In this document: in pieces, positions 55,991 through 64,000 of the stretch | Numbering within the stretch: position 1 is the stretch's first letter | Layout of the letters: each line of letters begins with the position of its first letter | NCBI RefSeq assembly: GCF_012958305.1 | Contig: NZ_JABBYO010000002.1 | Coordinates: 558,001 to 622,000, forward strand | Length of the DNA: 64,000 bases | Reading direction: 5' to 3' | From: Tautonia rosea | Lineage (GTDB): Bacteria; Planctomycetota; Planctomycetia; Isosphaerales; Isosphaeraceae | Made by a program: the position numbers and the translations under genes | Notes under the pieces: generated by a model | The model's database searches: none | The model's input: only the letters and a program-made list of their open reading frames with translations | What the model was told of the DNA's origin: nothing

Positions 55991-56746
55991 TCAGGATGCC
56001 AGCGCGAGGAAGAGCGCCCGGATCTCGTCCTCAAGATCCTCGGGACGGTGCAGGGTGTCGGCGATCCGGGCCCGAAGGATCTGCCCGAACCGTTGGCGAA
56101 GCCGCTGAGACGCTTTCCTCACGGCGGCCTCGGTCATCCCCAGTGACGCGGCCACGATCGACGCGGGCACCGACTCGTCGACCCCGGAGAGGCCAGGCTT
56201 CAAGGCGTCGAAGAGGGGGCCTCGGCCGGCCGCCTTGCACTCCTCCTCCAGTTGCTGGAGCGACCGGGAGATCAGCTCCAGGGCCCATCGCCGCTCGAAG
56301 AGCCGCTCGGCAGTCAGGTCGTGTGACGGCTCGGCACGGTAGCGATCCTCGGCGTCCTTGAGGTCGAGCGAGAGGGGGAGAACGCCCCCGCCCCGCTTCA
56401 TCGCCATCTTGCGGTCGTGCTCATTTGCCAGAAAGTTCCGGCATGAGACCAGGAGAAACGTTCGGAACCGACCCTTCTCCGGGTCGGCCGCCCGAAGCGT
56501 GTCTTTCTCCAGGAGCCGCGCGAAGAAGCCTTGCGTCAGGTCGGCCGCCTCGTCCTCGCCGAAGCCCCGGCGCCGGATAAACGCGTACACGGGATACCAG
56601 TACTGGCGGCAGAGTTTGGCGAGGGCCTCCTCACCTTCGGTGCTCGACCGATTCGCGGCCAGCCGCACCAGGCTCCATGACGTGGTCTCGAAGCTCGTGA
56701 CCTTCGCAACGCCCCTTGGTTCCGTCTCTGGAGGATTGGAGGACAT
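55991..56746 (-). CDS. ECF-type RNA polymerase sigma factor
   Basis: 251 residues. Region sigma2 (about 28-100: YWYPVYAFIRRRGFGEDEAADLTQ, FARLLEKDTLRAADPEKGRF) and sigma4 (about 185-230: ASIVAASLGMTEAAVRKASQ) are clear. A longer than usual linker (100-180) separates them. This matches the planctomycete ECF group found beside large protein kinases. The divergent neighbour is such a kinase, so the pair may form a signalling unit; no classical anti-sigma factor is seen. Confidence 0.92.
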   Translation of the reverse strand: MSSNPPETEPRGVAKVTSFETTSWSLVRLAANRSSTEGEEALAKLCRQYWYPVYAFIRRRGFGEDEAADLTQGFFARLLEKDTLRAADPEKGRFRTFLLVSCRNFLANEHDRKMAMKRGGGVLPLSLDLKDAEDRYRAEPSHDLTAERLFERRWALELISRSLQQLEEECKAAGRGPLFDALKPGLSGVDESVPASIVAASLGMTEAAVRKASQRLRQRFGQILRARIADTLHRPEDLEDEIRALFLALAS

Positions 56747-57069
56747 GGCGTGTCGATGGCCTCATTCCAGGGTCCCGGGGCGTTCACAAGACGGCCGGGG
56801 CCTCTCGTCAATCATCGCCTGCATGTTTGTGTTTCGCCAGCACCAACCGGCTCTCAATGGCCGATCGACTCGCACGATCTGGGCCAGGCCAGTCGGACTG
56901 CGTCGAGAAACGGTGCTTCAGCGGATTCGAGATGAATCGAGATGTCCTTCGTTGGTATAGTTCAATTCTTGGGCGAGCTGTGCTTTCATTCCCACGTGCC
57001 GATGACCTTCCTCGGATCGACTTGGGCCAGGATCACCTCGGACAAACGACCTTGGATCGGAACCAACCC
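56747..57069. other. divergent promoter region of ECF factor and kinase
   Basis: About 320 bases separating the ECF gene from the kinase gene. The kinase frame stays open through it, but sequence there does not look coding and the kinase's zinc-ribbon begins at ATG 57070. Confidence 0.4.
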
Positions 57070-60000
57070 ATGCCGGACCTCGCTCCGTGCCCGAGTTGCC
57101 GACGGCTGCCACCGGAAGACGCACCCGAGGGCCTTTGCCCTTCATGCCTGATGGCGACCGCTTTCGGGAATGACGCGGACGTTCCCATCGCTCCGGGAGT
57201 CGAGGACTTGTCCCACCTGGGATTCACCCTCTGCCACGAGGATGACCTGGAGCCCCCCGCCGGGACTGACTTCCTGCGGAGTTCCCCTCATCATTACGAG
57301 GGGCGGTCCACTGAGCCGGCCTCAGGTTCCATCGCCCCCAACCAGTGCGTCCGACGGTTCGGGGACTACGAGCTGATCCACGAGTTGGCCCGGGGCGGCA
57401 TGGGCGTGGTGTATCGCGCTCGGCAGGTGAGCTTGAACCGGCCGGTCGCCCTGAAGATGATCCTCACCGGGCAGTTCGCCTCCGAGGTCGAGGTCCGTCG
57501 CTTCCGCCTTGAGGCGGAGGCCGCCGCCAACCTCGACCACCCCGGCATCGTCCCCATCTTCGAGATCGGCGAGCACGACGGCCAGCACTACTTCAGCATG
57601 GCCTTCGTCAACGGCCGCAGCCTCGCAGCCGAGGTCGCCGACGGCCCGCTGCCGCCCCGCCGGGCGGCCGAGCTGTCGAGCCAGATTTGCGAGGCTGTCC
57701 AGCACGCCCACGACCACGGCGTTCTCCACCGTGACCTGAAGCCCGCCAACGTGATGATCGACGGCTCAGGCCGTCCCAAGGTCACGGACTTCGGCCTGGC
57801 CAAGCGGTTCCAGCGCGACGACAGCGTCACGAACACCGGGCTGGTGATGGGCAGCCCCAGCTACATGCCCCCCGAGCAGGCGGAGGGGAAGCCCGTCGAC
57901 CGGACCGCCGACATTTACGCGATTGGCGCACTGCTCTACTGCCTGCTGACCGGCCGCCCGCCGTTCCAGGCCGCGTCGCCGATCGACACCCTCCGCCAGG
58001 TCAGCTCCCAGGAGCCCGTGCCCCCCCGCCAGCTCAACAGCGCCGTCCCCCGAGACCTGGAGACGATCGTCCTCAAGGCCCTCCAGAAGGACCCGAACCG
58101 GCGATACGAATCGGCCCGAAGACTGGCCGAGGACCTGGGGAACTACCTGGAAGGGAAGTCGATCAAGGCCCGGCCGGTCAGCCAGGCCGAGCGGGCCTGG
58201 CGCTGGTGCCGTCGCAACCCGGCGTTGGCCATCTCGAACGCGAGCGCCGCGGCGCTGACGATCACCGTCGCCGTCGTGGCCTCGACGACCGCCCTCCGGC
58301 TGAACGAGTCGGCGGGCCGGCTCACCGTCGCCCTGGAGCGGCAGACCGACGCCCGCCGCCGGGCCGAGGCGGCCGAGGCCGTCGCCCTGGAGCGCGAATA
58401 CGAGGCGCTCGTTGCCCAGGCCCGCGCCAGCCGGTTCAGCGGCCGGGCGGGGCAGCGCTTCGGGACCCTGAAGGCGGTCCGAGAGGCCAACGCGCTGCTC
58501 ACTCGCCTGGGCCTCGATCGCAAGGAGGTCGACTCCCGCCGCTCCGAACTCCGCAATCTGGCCATCGCCGCGCTCGCGCTCGCCGACCAGCAGGAGACGA
58601 TCTGGCCCGATTTCCCGGGGATCAAGGGAGACAAGACCCACTTCAACGTCAGCCCGGACGGTTCGCTCCGGGTCCGGTCCGACGTGAACGACGGCACGAT
58701 CGTGGTCACTCGGACCCGGGACGACGGCCTGGTGGCCCGACTTCCAGGGACGGGTTCGGGACGGGGATGGCTTGGCGTCAGCCCCGACAATCGAACCCTG
58801 TTCTTCCAGGAATCGGGATCCATTCATCTCTGGACGATCGGAGATCCAGCCTCGAAGGTCGCATCCCTCTCGGGAGCCGCGCACAGCACTGCGTTCAGCC
58901 CGGATGGCCGGTTTCTGTACATCCTCGACTCGAATGCCGGGATCATCCGGAAGATCGATGCCGGTTCGGGCGACATCAGCAGGACTTACAGCGTCCCCGC
59001 GAAGACGCCGTCCTACTGCAACCTCGCGATCGCGCCGAGCGGGGACCGCCTGGCCTTCGTCAACGGGGGATACCAGTCGCCCGAGTCCCGGAACGTGCGC
59101 ATTCTCGACCTGGAGTCCGGGGAGATCACGACCTTGCCGTTCGAGGAAGGCGTGGAGTCGATCGCCTGGGGACCGCTCGGCGACCTCCTCGCTGTCGGGG
59201 CCACCGACACCGGCGACATCGGCCTCTGGGACCTCTCGCAAACGCCTCCCGTCCGGCTGGAATCGCCGGCGACCAACGTCGAACCCAACGTTTATCCGGC
59301 CTTCAACTCCTCGGGGTCGATGCTGGCCTGCGTTGGTAACTGGGCGACGGGCGGCCTGAACGTCTACGAGACGAACACCCGGAGGCTCCTCCTCCGAATC
59401 CCCGGGTTCTCGCTGCACAGTATCCACGGTCGGGCCCAGGGACGAGCCGCCGGTGACACCATCGTGTCGGCGATACCGTCGAACGGCGGCAAGCTGGCCC
59501 AGTACACCCTTGTGCCCGGATCCGCGTTCCAGTGCCTCCGTCGCGTGGCTACCGGTGACGACCGCTTCATCGAGCAAGTGAGCATCCACCGGAACAACCG
59601 GCTGGTCGCCTGCGGGATGCTCGAGGGCGGCACGGTGCTCTGGGACCTGGCGACCCGTCGGGAGGTCGGCGAGCTGCCGACGGGGGGCAACGTTTGGTTC
59701 CAGCCCGACGGCCGGGCGCTCTGGACCTCCGACTGGACGTCGGGGAAGCACCTCTGGCCGATCCGCGAGGAGTCCGGGGCCCTCGTGTTCGGCCCCGCCC
59801 TGCGCGTCGATTCGTTGGGGAGCTCGGACAACCCGATCCGGACAAGTGCGGACGGGAACATCGTCGCTCTCACCCCCGACTTCGTGTCCGGTGTGATCGT
59901 GTTCCCGAGGGAAGATCCCGATCGGGCGTTCCGGCTCGCGGAGGAGATCGACATCAGGGGCCTCAGCGTCAGCCCGGACGGCCGGTACGTCCTCACCCGG

Positions 60001-61254
60001 CCGCATACCTCGCCGATCGTCCAGGTCTGGGATTCCGCCACCGGGGCCTCAGTGCGGACCATCGACAACGACGATCCGGCGGGGCTCGCGGCCGTCTGGC
60101 ACCTGTGGGGCGTCCCCGATGCGGCCGATCGATCGAGCGGGGTCGGGCCCTTGCATACCATGACACTCACCAAGAACGACTCGGGGTTCACGGTGGACCA
60201 TTCTCTCGCCTTCCTGGGCGACGGTCCCGGCCGGATCGGCATCCGAGAGGTGCGTTCGAACCGGGAGGTCGTCCTCCTCGACGCCCCGATGGAGGAGACC
60301 TATCGCTCCGTGGCCGTCAGCCCGGACGGCGGGTATGTCGTCGCCACTGGCAACGACCAGCCGGGGGGCGCCCGGATGTGGGATCTGAGGCTGGTTCGAA
60401 AGGAACTGGCCGCGATGGGACTGGATTGGGACCTGCCGGCGCTCCCGGATCTTCCCTCCGAGCCGGACCCGAATCAGCCGCTCCGGGTCGAGGTCGTGGC
60501 CGAGCCGATCCGGAACCTCGACTGGGAGGGCCGCTGGGAGCTGGCGGTCGCCGACCGCAAGCTCGCCCTCGATCCGGACGACGGACAGGCGCACCACGAG
60601 CGCGGGCTCGCGCTCTCGGATCTGTTCCGGTTCGAGGAGGCCGATTCGTCGTTCGATCGCTCGCTGGCCCTCCGCCCCGACGAGCCGAAGACGCTGCTGG
60701 CGCGGTCACGCGCACGGACGATGATCGGCCGGGTCGACGAGGCCGAGGCGGACGAGCGACTCGCTGTCTCCTTGCTCGAATCGCAGTTGGATCTGCGGCT
60801 TCGCCTGACCCTCGGGCTCCACGAGCGCGCCTGGAAGCTGGTGGCGCCGCCCGGGACCTCCGAGGCCGCGGTGCGATTCGGGCTGATCCAGGCCCGCCAG
60901 GCCCTCCGACTGGAGTCGGGCGCGGGGACCGTGAGCCAGAGGACCTTCCACACCCTCGGCCTCGCCCTCTACAGGGCCGGCGATTATGGCGAGGCCGTCG
61001 ACGTCCTGACCCGGAGCCTGGCGACCGCCCGGGGGGACGAGGTGTTCGACCTCCTCTTCCGGGCGATGGCTTTCCATCGCCTTGGCGACCCCGAGGCCGC
61101 CCGGGCCGACTTTGGTCGGGCGGTCGCATGGTTTGAGGGCCGCCAACGCCTCTCAAGCGGCAACGAGTTGCTCACCTTCCGGAGAGAAGCTGAGGCCGTG
61201 ATCGCCGAACCGCCTGGCCCACCTCCTCGGTTCCCCGAGCCCTTGTCGTCTTGA
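57070..61254 (+). CDS. giant Ser/Thr protein kinase with propeller and TPR-like regions
   Basis: 1394 residues from ATG 57070. Order: N-terminal zinc ribbon (CPSC at 7-10 and 23-26), kinase domain about 98-360 with Gly loop ARGGMGVVY, Lys129 (VALKMI), HRDLKPANV (Asp222) and DFGLAK (Asp240), one membrane span about 385-407, a coiled region, then WD40-like repeats marked by recurring SPDG (about 530-1190), and TPR-like helices to the end. A Hanks-type kinase anchored in the membrane, with the propeller outside or opposite. It is divergent from the ECF sigma factor and may control it. Confidence 0.93.
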   Translation: MPDLAPCPSCRRLPPEDAPEGLCPSCLMATAFGNDADVPIAPGVEDLSHLGFTLCHEDDLEPPAGTDFLRSSPHHYEGRSTEPASGSIAPNQCVRRFGDYELIHELARGGMGVVYRARQVSLNRPVALKMILTGQFASEVEVRRFRLEAEAAANLDHPGIVPIFEIGEHDGQHYFSMAFVNGRSLAAEVADGPLPPRRAAELSSQICEAVQHAHDHGVLHRDLKPANVMIDGSGRPKVTDFGLAKRFQRDDSVTNTGLVMGSPSYMPPEQAEGKPVDRTADIYAIGALLYCLLTGRPPFQAASPIDTLRQVSSQEPVPPRQLNSAVPRDLETIVLKALQKDPNRRYESARRLAEDLGNYLEGKSIKARPVSQAERAWRWCRRNPALAISNASAAALTITVAVVASTTALRLNESAGRLTVALERQTDARRRAEAAEAVALEREYEALVAQARASRFSGRAGQRFGTLKAVREANALLTRLGLDRKEVDSRRSELRNLAIAALALADQQETIWPDFPGIKGDKTHFNVSPDGSLRVRSDVNDGTIVVTRTRDDGLVARLPGTGSGRGWLGVSPDNRTLFFQESGSIHLWTIGDPASKVASLSGAAHSTAFSPDGRFLYILDSNAGIIRKIDAGSGDISRTYSVPAKTPSYCNLAIAPSGDRLAFVNGGYQSPESRNVRILDLESGEITTLPFEEGVESIAWGPLGDLLAVGATDTGDIGLWDLSQTPPVRLESPATNVEPNVYPAFNSSGSMLACVGNWATGGLNVYETNTRRLLLRIPGFSLHSIHGRAQGRAAGDTIVSAIPSNGGKLAQYTLVPGSAFQCLRRVATGDDRFIEQVSIHRNNRLVACGMLEGGTVLWDLATRREVGELPTGGNVWFQPDGRALWTSDWTSGKHLWPIREESGALVFGPALRVDSLGSSDNPIRTSADGNIVALTPDFVSGVIVFPREDPDRAFRLAEEIDIRGLSVSPDGRYVLTRPHTSPIVQVWDSATGASVRTIDNDDPAGLAAVWHLWGVPDAADRSSGVGPLHTMTLTKNDSGFTVDHSLAFLGDGPGRIGIREVRSNREVVLLDAPMEETYRSVAVSPDGGYVVATGNDQPGGARMWDLRLVRKELAAMGLDWDLPALPDLPSEPDPNQPLRVEVVAEPIRNLDWEGRWELAVADRKLALDPDDGQAHHERGLALSDLFRFEEADSSFDRSLALRPDEPKTLLARSRARTMIGRVDEAEADERLAVSLLESQLDLRLRLTLGLHERAWKLVAPPGTSEAAVRFGLIQARQALRLESGAGTVSQRTFHTLGLALYRAGDYGEAVDVLTRSLATARGDEVFDLLFRAMAFHRLGDPEAARADFGRAVAWFEGRQRLSSGNELLTFRREAEAVIAEPPGPPPRFPEPLSS

Positions 61255-61692
61255 CCCGTTCCTGCTTGGTAAATTCGGGAGAATGAACCGCCGGAGTGAT
61301 CTCACAGGAAGCGCTTGGGGCTTCCGAAAACTCCATCCTGGAACGAGAAGGAAGGCGAATGTCCGTGTGGTCAAGGACGTTTCGCTGACGCCCGCTGGCT
61401 CTGTCGACTTCGCGGGAGCAGTGTGCTGCGACCATGCCGAAGCGAGTCGTGGCGTCGATGGACCTGGTGAAGGGGCCTCGAACTTGGGTCCTCGCGCGTC
61501 TCGTCGCGGAGCGACCGGGTTTCGTGAAAGCGCGTCGCTGGTCACACTGGAGGAATCCTCGTGAGAGGGGCCGACTCGAGGCTCGGCGTCCGGTCCGGGT
61601 TTCCCGGACCGTTCGCAGGGCAGGTTCGCGCCGGCCCGATGTGAGGGGAGCCCGATGGAGTTCCTGCCCACCAGCCCGGGAGAATGCGGCCG
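61255..61692. other. intergenic region between kinase and helicase
   Basis: About 440 bases with no supported gene. It contains a tight 9-bp hairpin (61591-61599 with 61603-61611, TTT loop) about 80 bases before the helicase start. Confidence 0.35.
61591..61611 (+). terminator. 9-bp hairpin upstream of the helicase gene
   Basis: Perfect stem with TTT loop. No T-run follows; it could be a terminator for the kinase gene or a leader structure for the helicase. Confidence 0.3.
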
Positions 61693-63969
61693 ATGCCGTT
61701 GGAGATTCCGACGAGAGACGAGTTGTACGTGCGGTATGTGGACCAGTTGCCTTACGAACCCTATCCCGTCCAGGACGCCGCGCTGGAGGCCTGGTTCGAG
61801 TCCGAGCAGGGGGTCCTCGTCTGCGCCCCGACGGGAACGGGCAAGACCCTGATCGCCGAGGCGGCCCTCTTCGAGGCGCTCCATACGGGCAAGCAGGCCT
61901 ACTACACGACCCCCTTGATCGCGCTGACCGAGCAGAAATTCCAGGAGATGCAGGACCGGGCCGTCGAGTGGGGGTTCCGCCGCGAGGACGTGGGGATGGT
62001 CACCGGGAGCCGCAAGGTCAACCCCGAGGCCCCGGTGCTCGTCGTCGTGGCCGAGATCCTCCTGAATCGGCTGCTCAACCGGTTCGACTTCTCCGACGTG
62101 ACGGCCTGCGTCATGGACGAGTTCCACAACTTCGCCGAGATCCAGCGAGGGATCGTCTGGGAGCTGTCGCTCGGTATGCTGCCCAGCCATGTCCGGCTGC
62201 TCCTGCTCTCGGCGACGGTCGGGAACTCGGCCGAGTTCGTCAACTGGCTGGCGAGGCAGCACAACCGCTCGATCGCGGTCGTGGAGGGCAAGGAACGCCG
62301 GGTGCCGCTGACCTACGAATGGGTTCCCGATCTGTTTCTCAACGAGCAGCTCGTCGTGATGGCGGCCGGCGACGAGCAAGGACGTCGGACGCCCGCCCTG
62401 GTCTTCTGCTTCGATCGTGAGGAGTGCTGGAGCGTCGCCGAGAACGTCATGGGCAAGGACCTCAACATCTCCGACACGCAGAAGAAGGAGCTGCACGACC
62501 GGATCAACGCGCTCGACCTGAGCCAGGGGGCTGGCCCCAAGCTCAAGCGATTGCTCCACCGGGGGGTTGGCGTCCACCACGCGGGGCTCTTGCCGAAGTA
62601 TCGCCTGGCCGTCGAGGACCTCTTCCAGCGCAAACTGCTCCCGGTCGTCGTCTGCACCGAGACCCTGGCGGCCGGTATCAACCTGCCGGCGCGTTCGGTG
62701 GTGCTCTCGTCGCTGGTCAAGGGCCCGTTCGGGGCGAAGAAGCTGATCGGCTCCAGCATCGCCCACCAGATCTTCGGTCGGGCCGGTCGCCCGCAGTTCG
62801 ACGATCGGGGGTATGTCTACGCCCTGGCCCACCCCGACGACGTCGACATCGAGCGGTGGAGGGTGAAGTACGACGCCATCCCCGAGGACACCCGCGACCC
62901 GGGCCTCTTGAAGGCGAAGAAGGCGCTCAAGAAGAAGAAGCCGAGACGCCGAGAGACCGAGCAGTACTGGGTCGAGGGGCACTTCAACCAGCTCCAGGCC
63001 GCCCCTCCCGGCAAACTCTCCAGCAAGGGGCCGCTCCCGTGGCGGCTGCTGGCTTATTTGCTCGAGGTCTCGCCGGAGGTCGAGGGCATCCGCGCCGCGG
63101 TCCGCAAGCGGCTGATGGACGACCCTCGGATCGCCGCAGGCGAGAAGGCCCTCGACCGGATGCTGCTGGCGCTGCACGACGGCGGGTTCGTGACCCTGAG
63201 CCCCGAGCCGCCACCGCCCCCGGAGCCTGGCCAGCCCCCGGCGCCCTACACACCGACCCTGGCCCAACCGATGCCCTCGCTGGGGAAGCTGCTCGCGTTC
63301 CGGAGCATCCATCCGCTCTACGGCGCCTTCCTGACCGAACTTCTGGCCGGGGCCGATGCCGACGAACGCGTGCAGGCGATGGAGAGCACCCTGGAGATGC
63401 CCGGCCCGGTCCGGAAGCGGCTCCGGGTCCCGCTCCGGCTCCTGGAGTCGGGCGCCCTCGCCAGCTCGATGCTCGACACCGAGCTGATCCAGCGTGGGCT
63501 TATGGCCTCGCCGGTCGAGGAAGAGGAGGAGGACGACGACAGGGAGGATTGGGAGAAGCGGCCGCCGACCCTGGCGGAGAAGCTCCGGCTGTACTTCGAC
63601 CACCGCTACCCCGACCTCGCCGACGTCCACTCGCACGCGATCTGGTGTGTCGGCGAGCTGATTGCGTATGACGGGAACTTCAATAAGTTTGTGACCAGTG
63701 TCGACCTGACCAAGCAGGAGGGGATCGTCTTCCGCCACGTCCAGCGGATGATCATGCTCTGCGGCGAGTTCGAGCGGGCATGCGCCCTCGACGTCGACGC
63801 CGGCCCCTCCGCCTCCGCCTGGAGGGACGAGTTGCACGAGCTGGCCGCGAAGCTGACCGAGAGCTGCCGGGTCGTCGACCCGACCAGCACCGACCAACTG
63901 ATCGCGAAGATGGGCGAGCCCGATATGATCGATGCCGAGGCGGCGAAGCTCGCAGGCGGGTCGACCTGA
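61693..63969 (+). CDS. Ski2-like DExH-box helicase
   Basis: 758 residues from ATG 61693 (GGGAGA nine bases upstream; ATG 61684 is an alternative). Residue numbers count from 61684. Motif I APTGTGKT (48-55), motif II DEFH (145-148), motif III LLSATVGN, and motif VI IFGRAGRPQFDDRG place it in the superfamily 2 Ski2/Hel308-like group. ETLAAGINLPARSVV is also typical. The C-terminal part (about 430-760) contains a basic segment (KKALKKKKPRRR), a Pro-rich loop and an acidic stretch (EEEEDDDRED). Substrate (RNA or DNA) is not evident. It ends 31 bases from the window edge. Confidence 0.92.
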   Translation: MPLEIPTRDELYVRYVDQLPYEPYPVQDAALEAWFESEQGVLVCAPTGTGKTLIAEAALFEALHTGKQAYYTTPLIALTEQKFQEMQDRAVEWGFRREDVGMVTGSRKVNPEAPVLVVVAEILLNRLLNRFDFSDVTACVMDEFHNFAEIQRGIVWELSLGMLPSHVRLLLLSATVGNSAEFVNWLARQHNRSIAVVEGKERRVPLTYEWVPDLFLNEQLVVMAAGDEQGRRTPALVFCFDREECWSVAENVMGKDLNISDTQKKELHDRINALDLSQGAGPKLKRLLHRGVGVHHAGLLPKYRLAVEDLFQRKLLPVVVCTETLAAGINLPARSVVLSSLVKGPFGAKKLIGSSIAHQIFGRAGRPQFDDRGYVYALAHPDDVDIERWRVKYDAIPEDTRDPGLLKAKKALKKKKPRRRETEQYWVEGHFNQLQAAPPGKLSSKGPLPWRLLAYLLEVSPEVEGIRAAVRKRLMDDPRIAAGEKALDRMLLALHDGGFVTLSPEPPPPPEPGQPPAPYTPTLAQPMPSLGKLLAFRSIHPLYGAFLTELLAGADADERVQAMESTLEMPGPVRKRLRVPLRLLESGALASSMLDTELIQRGLMASPVEEEEEDDDREDWEKRPPTLAEKLRLYFDHRYPDLADVHSHAIWCVGELIAYDGNFNKFVTSVDLTKQEGIVFRHVQRMIMLCGEFERACALDVDAGPSASAWRDELHELAAKLTESCRVVDPTSTDQLIAKMGEPDMIDAEAAKLAGGST

Positions 63970-64000
63970 GGGCGGCCGGGACTGAGACCGAATTGCCTGG

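Noticed and set aside
57766-60006. A 746-codon minus-strand open frame within the kinase gene
   Set aside because: High-GC third positions keep the opposite strand open. The sequence is Arg/Asp/Gly-rich noise and the sense strand has clear kinase and propeller motifs.
59694-61136. A 480-codon frame in another phase of the kinase C-terminus
   Set aside because: Arg/Pro/Gly-rich translation without domain content; out-of-phase shadow of the kinase.
61153-63897. A 914-codon minus-strand open frame opposite the helicase
   Set aside because: Same effect of strong codon bias. The helicase motifs on the plus strand are complete.

Overview
The window looks like chromosomal DNA of a planctomycete, most likely a member of the Isosphaeraceae or a close relative. 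This rests on gene content only, since no rRNA is present. The markers are two DUF1501 Tat-exported proteins, a large DUF1549/DUF1553 protein with a cytochrome-type CxxCH, a PEP-CTERM protein, an ECF sigma factor facing a giant Ser/Thr kinase with beta-propeller and TPR-like parts, many secreted orphan proteins and a high GC content. lpxB points to lipid A and therefore an outer membrane.

Layout. 0-7 kb, minus strand: a truncated gene at the left edge, nadC, a DUF4174 protein, uvrB and a ComEA-like protein, then a plus-strand lipoprotein and a minus-strand secreted PIG-L deacetylase. 7-11 kb: two large cell-envelope orphans (a repeat/LamG-like secreted protein and a DUF4175-like coiled-coil membrane protein), then a 48-residue very basic protein followed by a 23-bp perfect hairpin. 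11-18 kb, minus strand: an iron-sulfur assembly cluster in the order sufR, sufC, sufB, sufD, rhodanese, sufE, sufT-like (DUF59). A palindrome sits in the spacer of a predicted sufR promoter. No cysteine desulfurase (sufS) is present.

18-26 kb: an XRE/S24-type regulator lacking the catalytic serine, two divergent relatives of sigma-54 activators on either side of lpxB, a ComM-type AAA+ protein and a secreted esterase. 26-36 kb: a DUF4432 epimerase-like protein, a membrane protein, a DksA/TraR zinc-finger protein with a textbook terminator, an HtrA protease, trpD, and a minus-strand group (rhomboid, GNAT, STAS, a small protein). 36-45 kb: a DapA-family lyase, a secreted gluzincin-like protein, a CysK-family enzyme overlapping a small membrane protein, mobA, a LEA-like lipoprotein, and a DUF1501 protein followed by a NagX-like acyltransferase. 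44.6-49.6 kb, minus strand: a DUF1549/DUF1553 - DUF1501 - NHL propeller operon.

50-56 kb: tadA and tRNA-Ser(CGA), followed by a gene-poor accessory stretch. It holds an HNH endonuclease gene broken by one in-frame TGA (probably a Trp codon), a PEP-CTERM protein, small membrane proteins, AT-rich DNA and decayed coding fragments. 56-64 kb: an ECF sigma factor divergent from a 1394-residue protein kinase, then a Ski2-like DExH helicase that ends close to the right edge.

I saw no CRISPR array, intact insertion sequence or rRNA. Start codons were chosen from ribosome-binding sites and domain limits, so many are revised inward from the longest possible frame.
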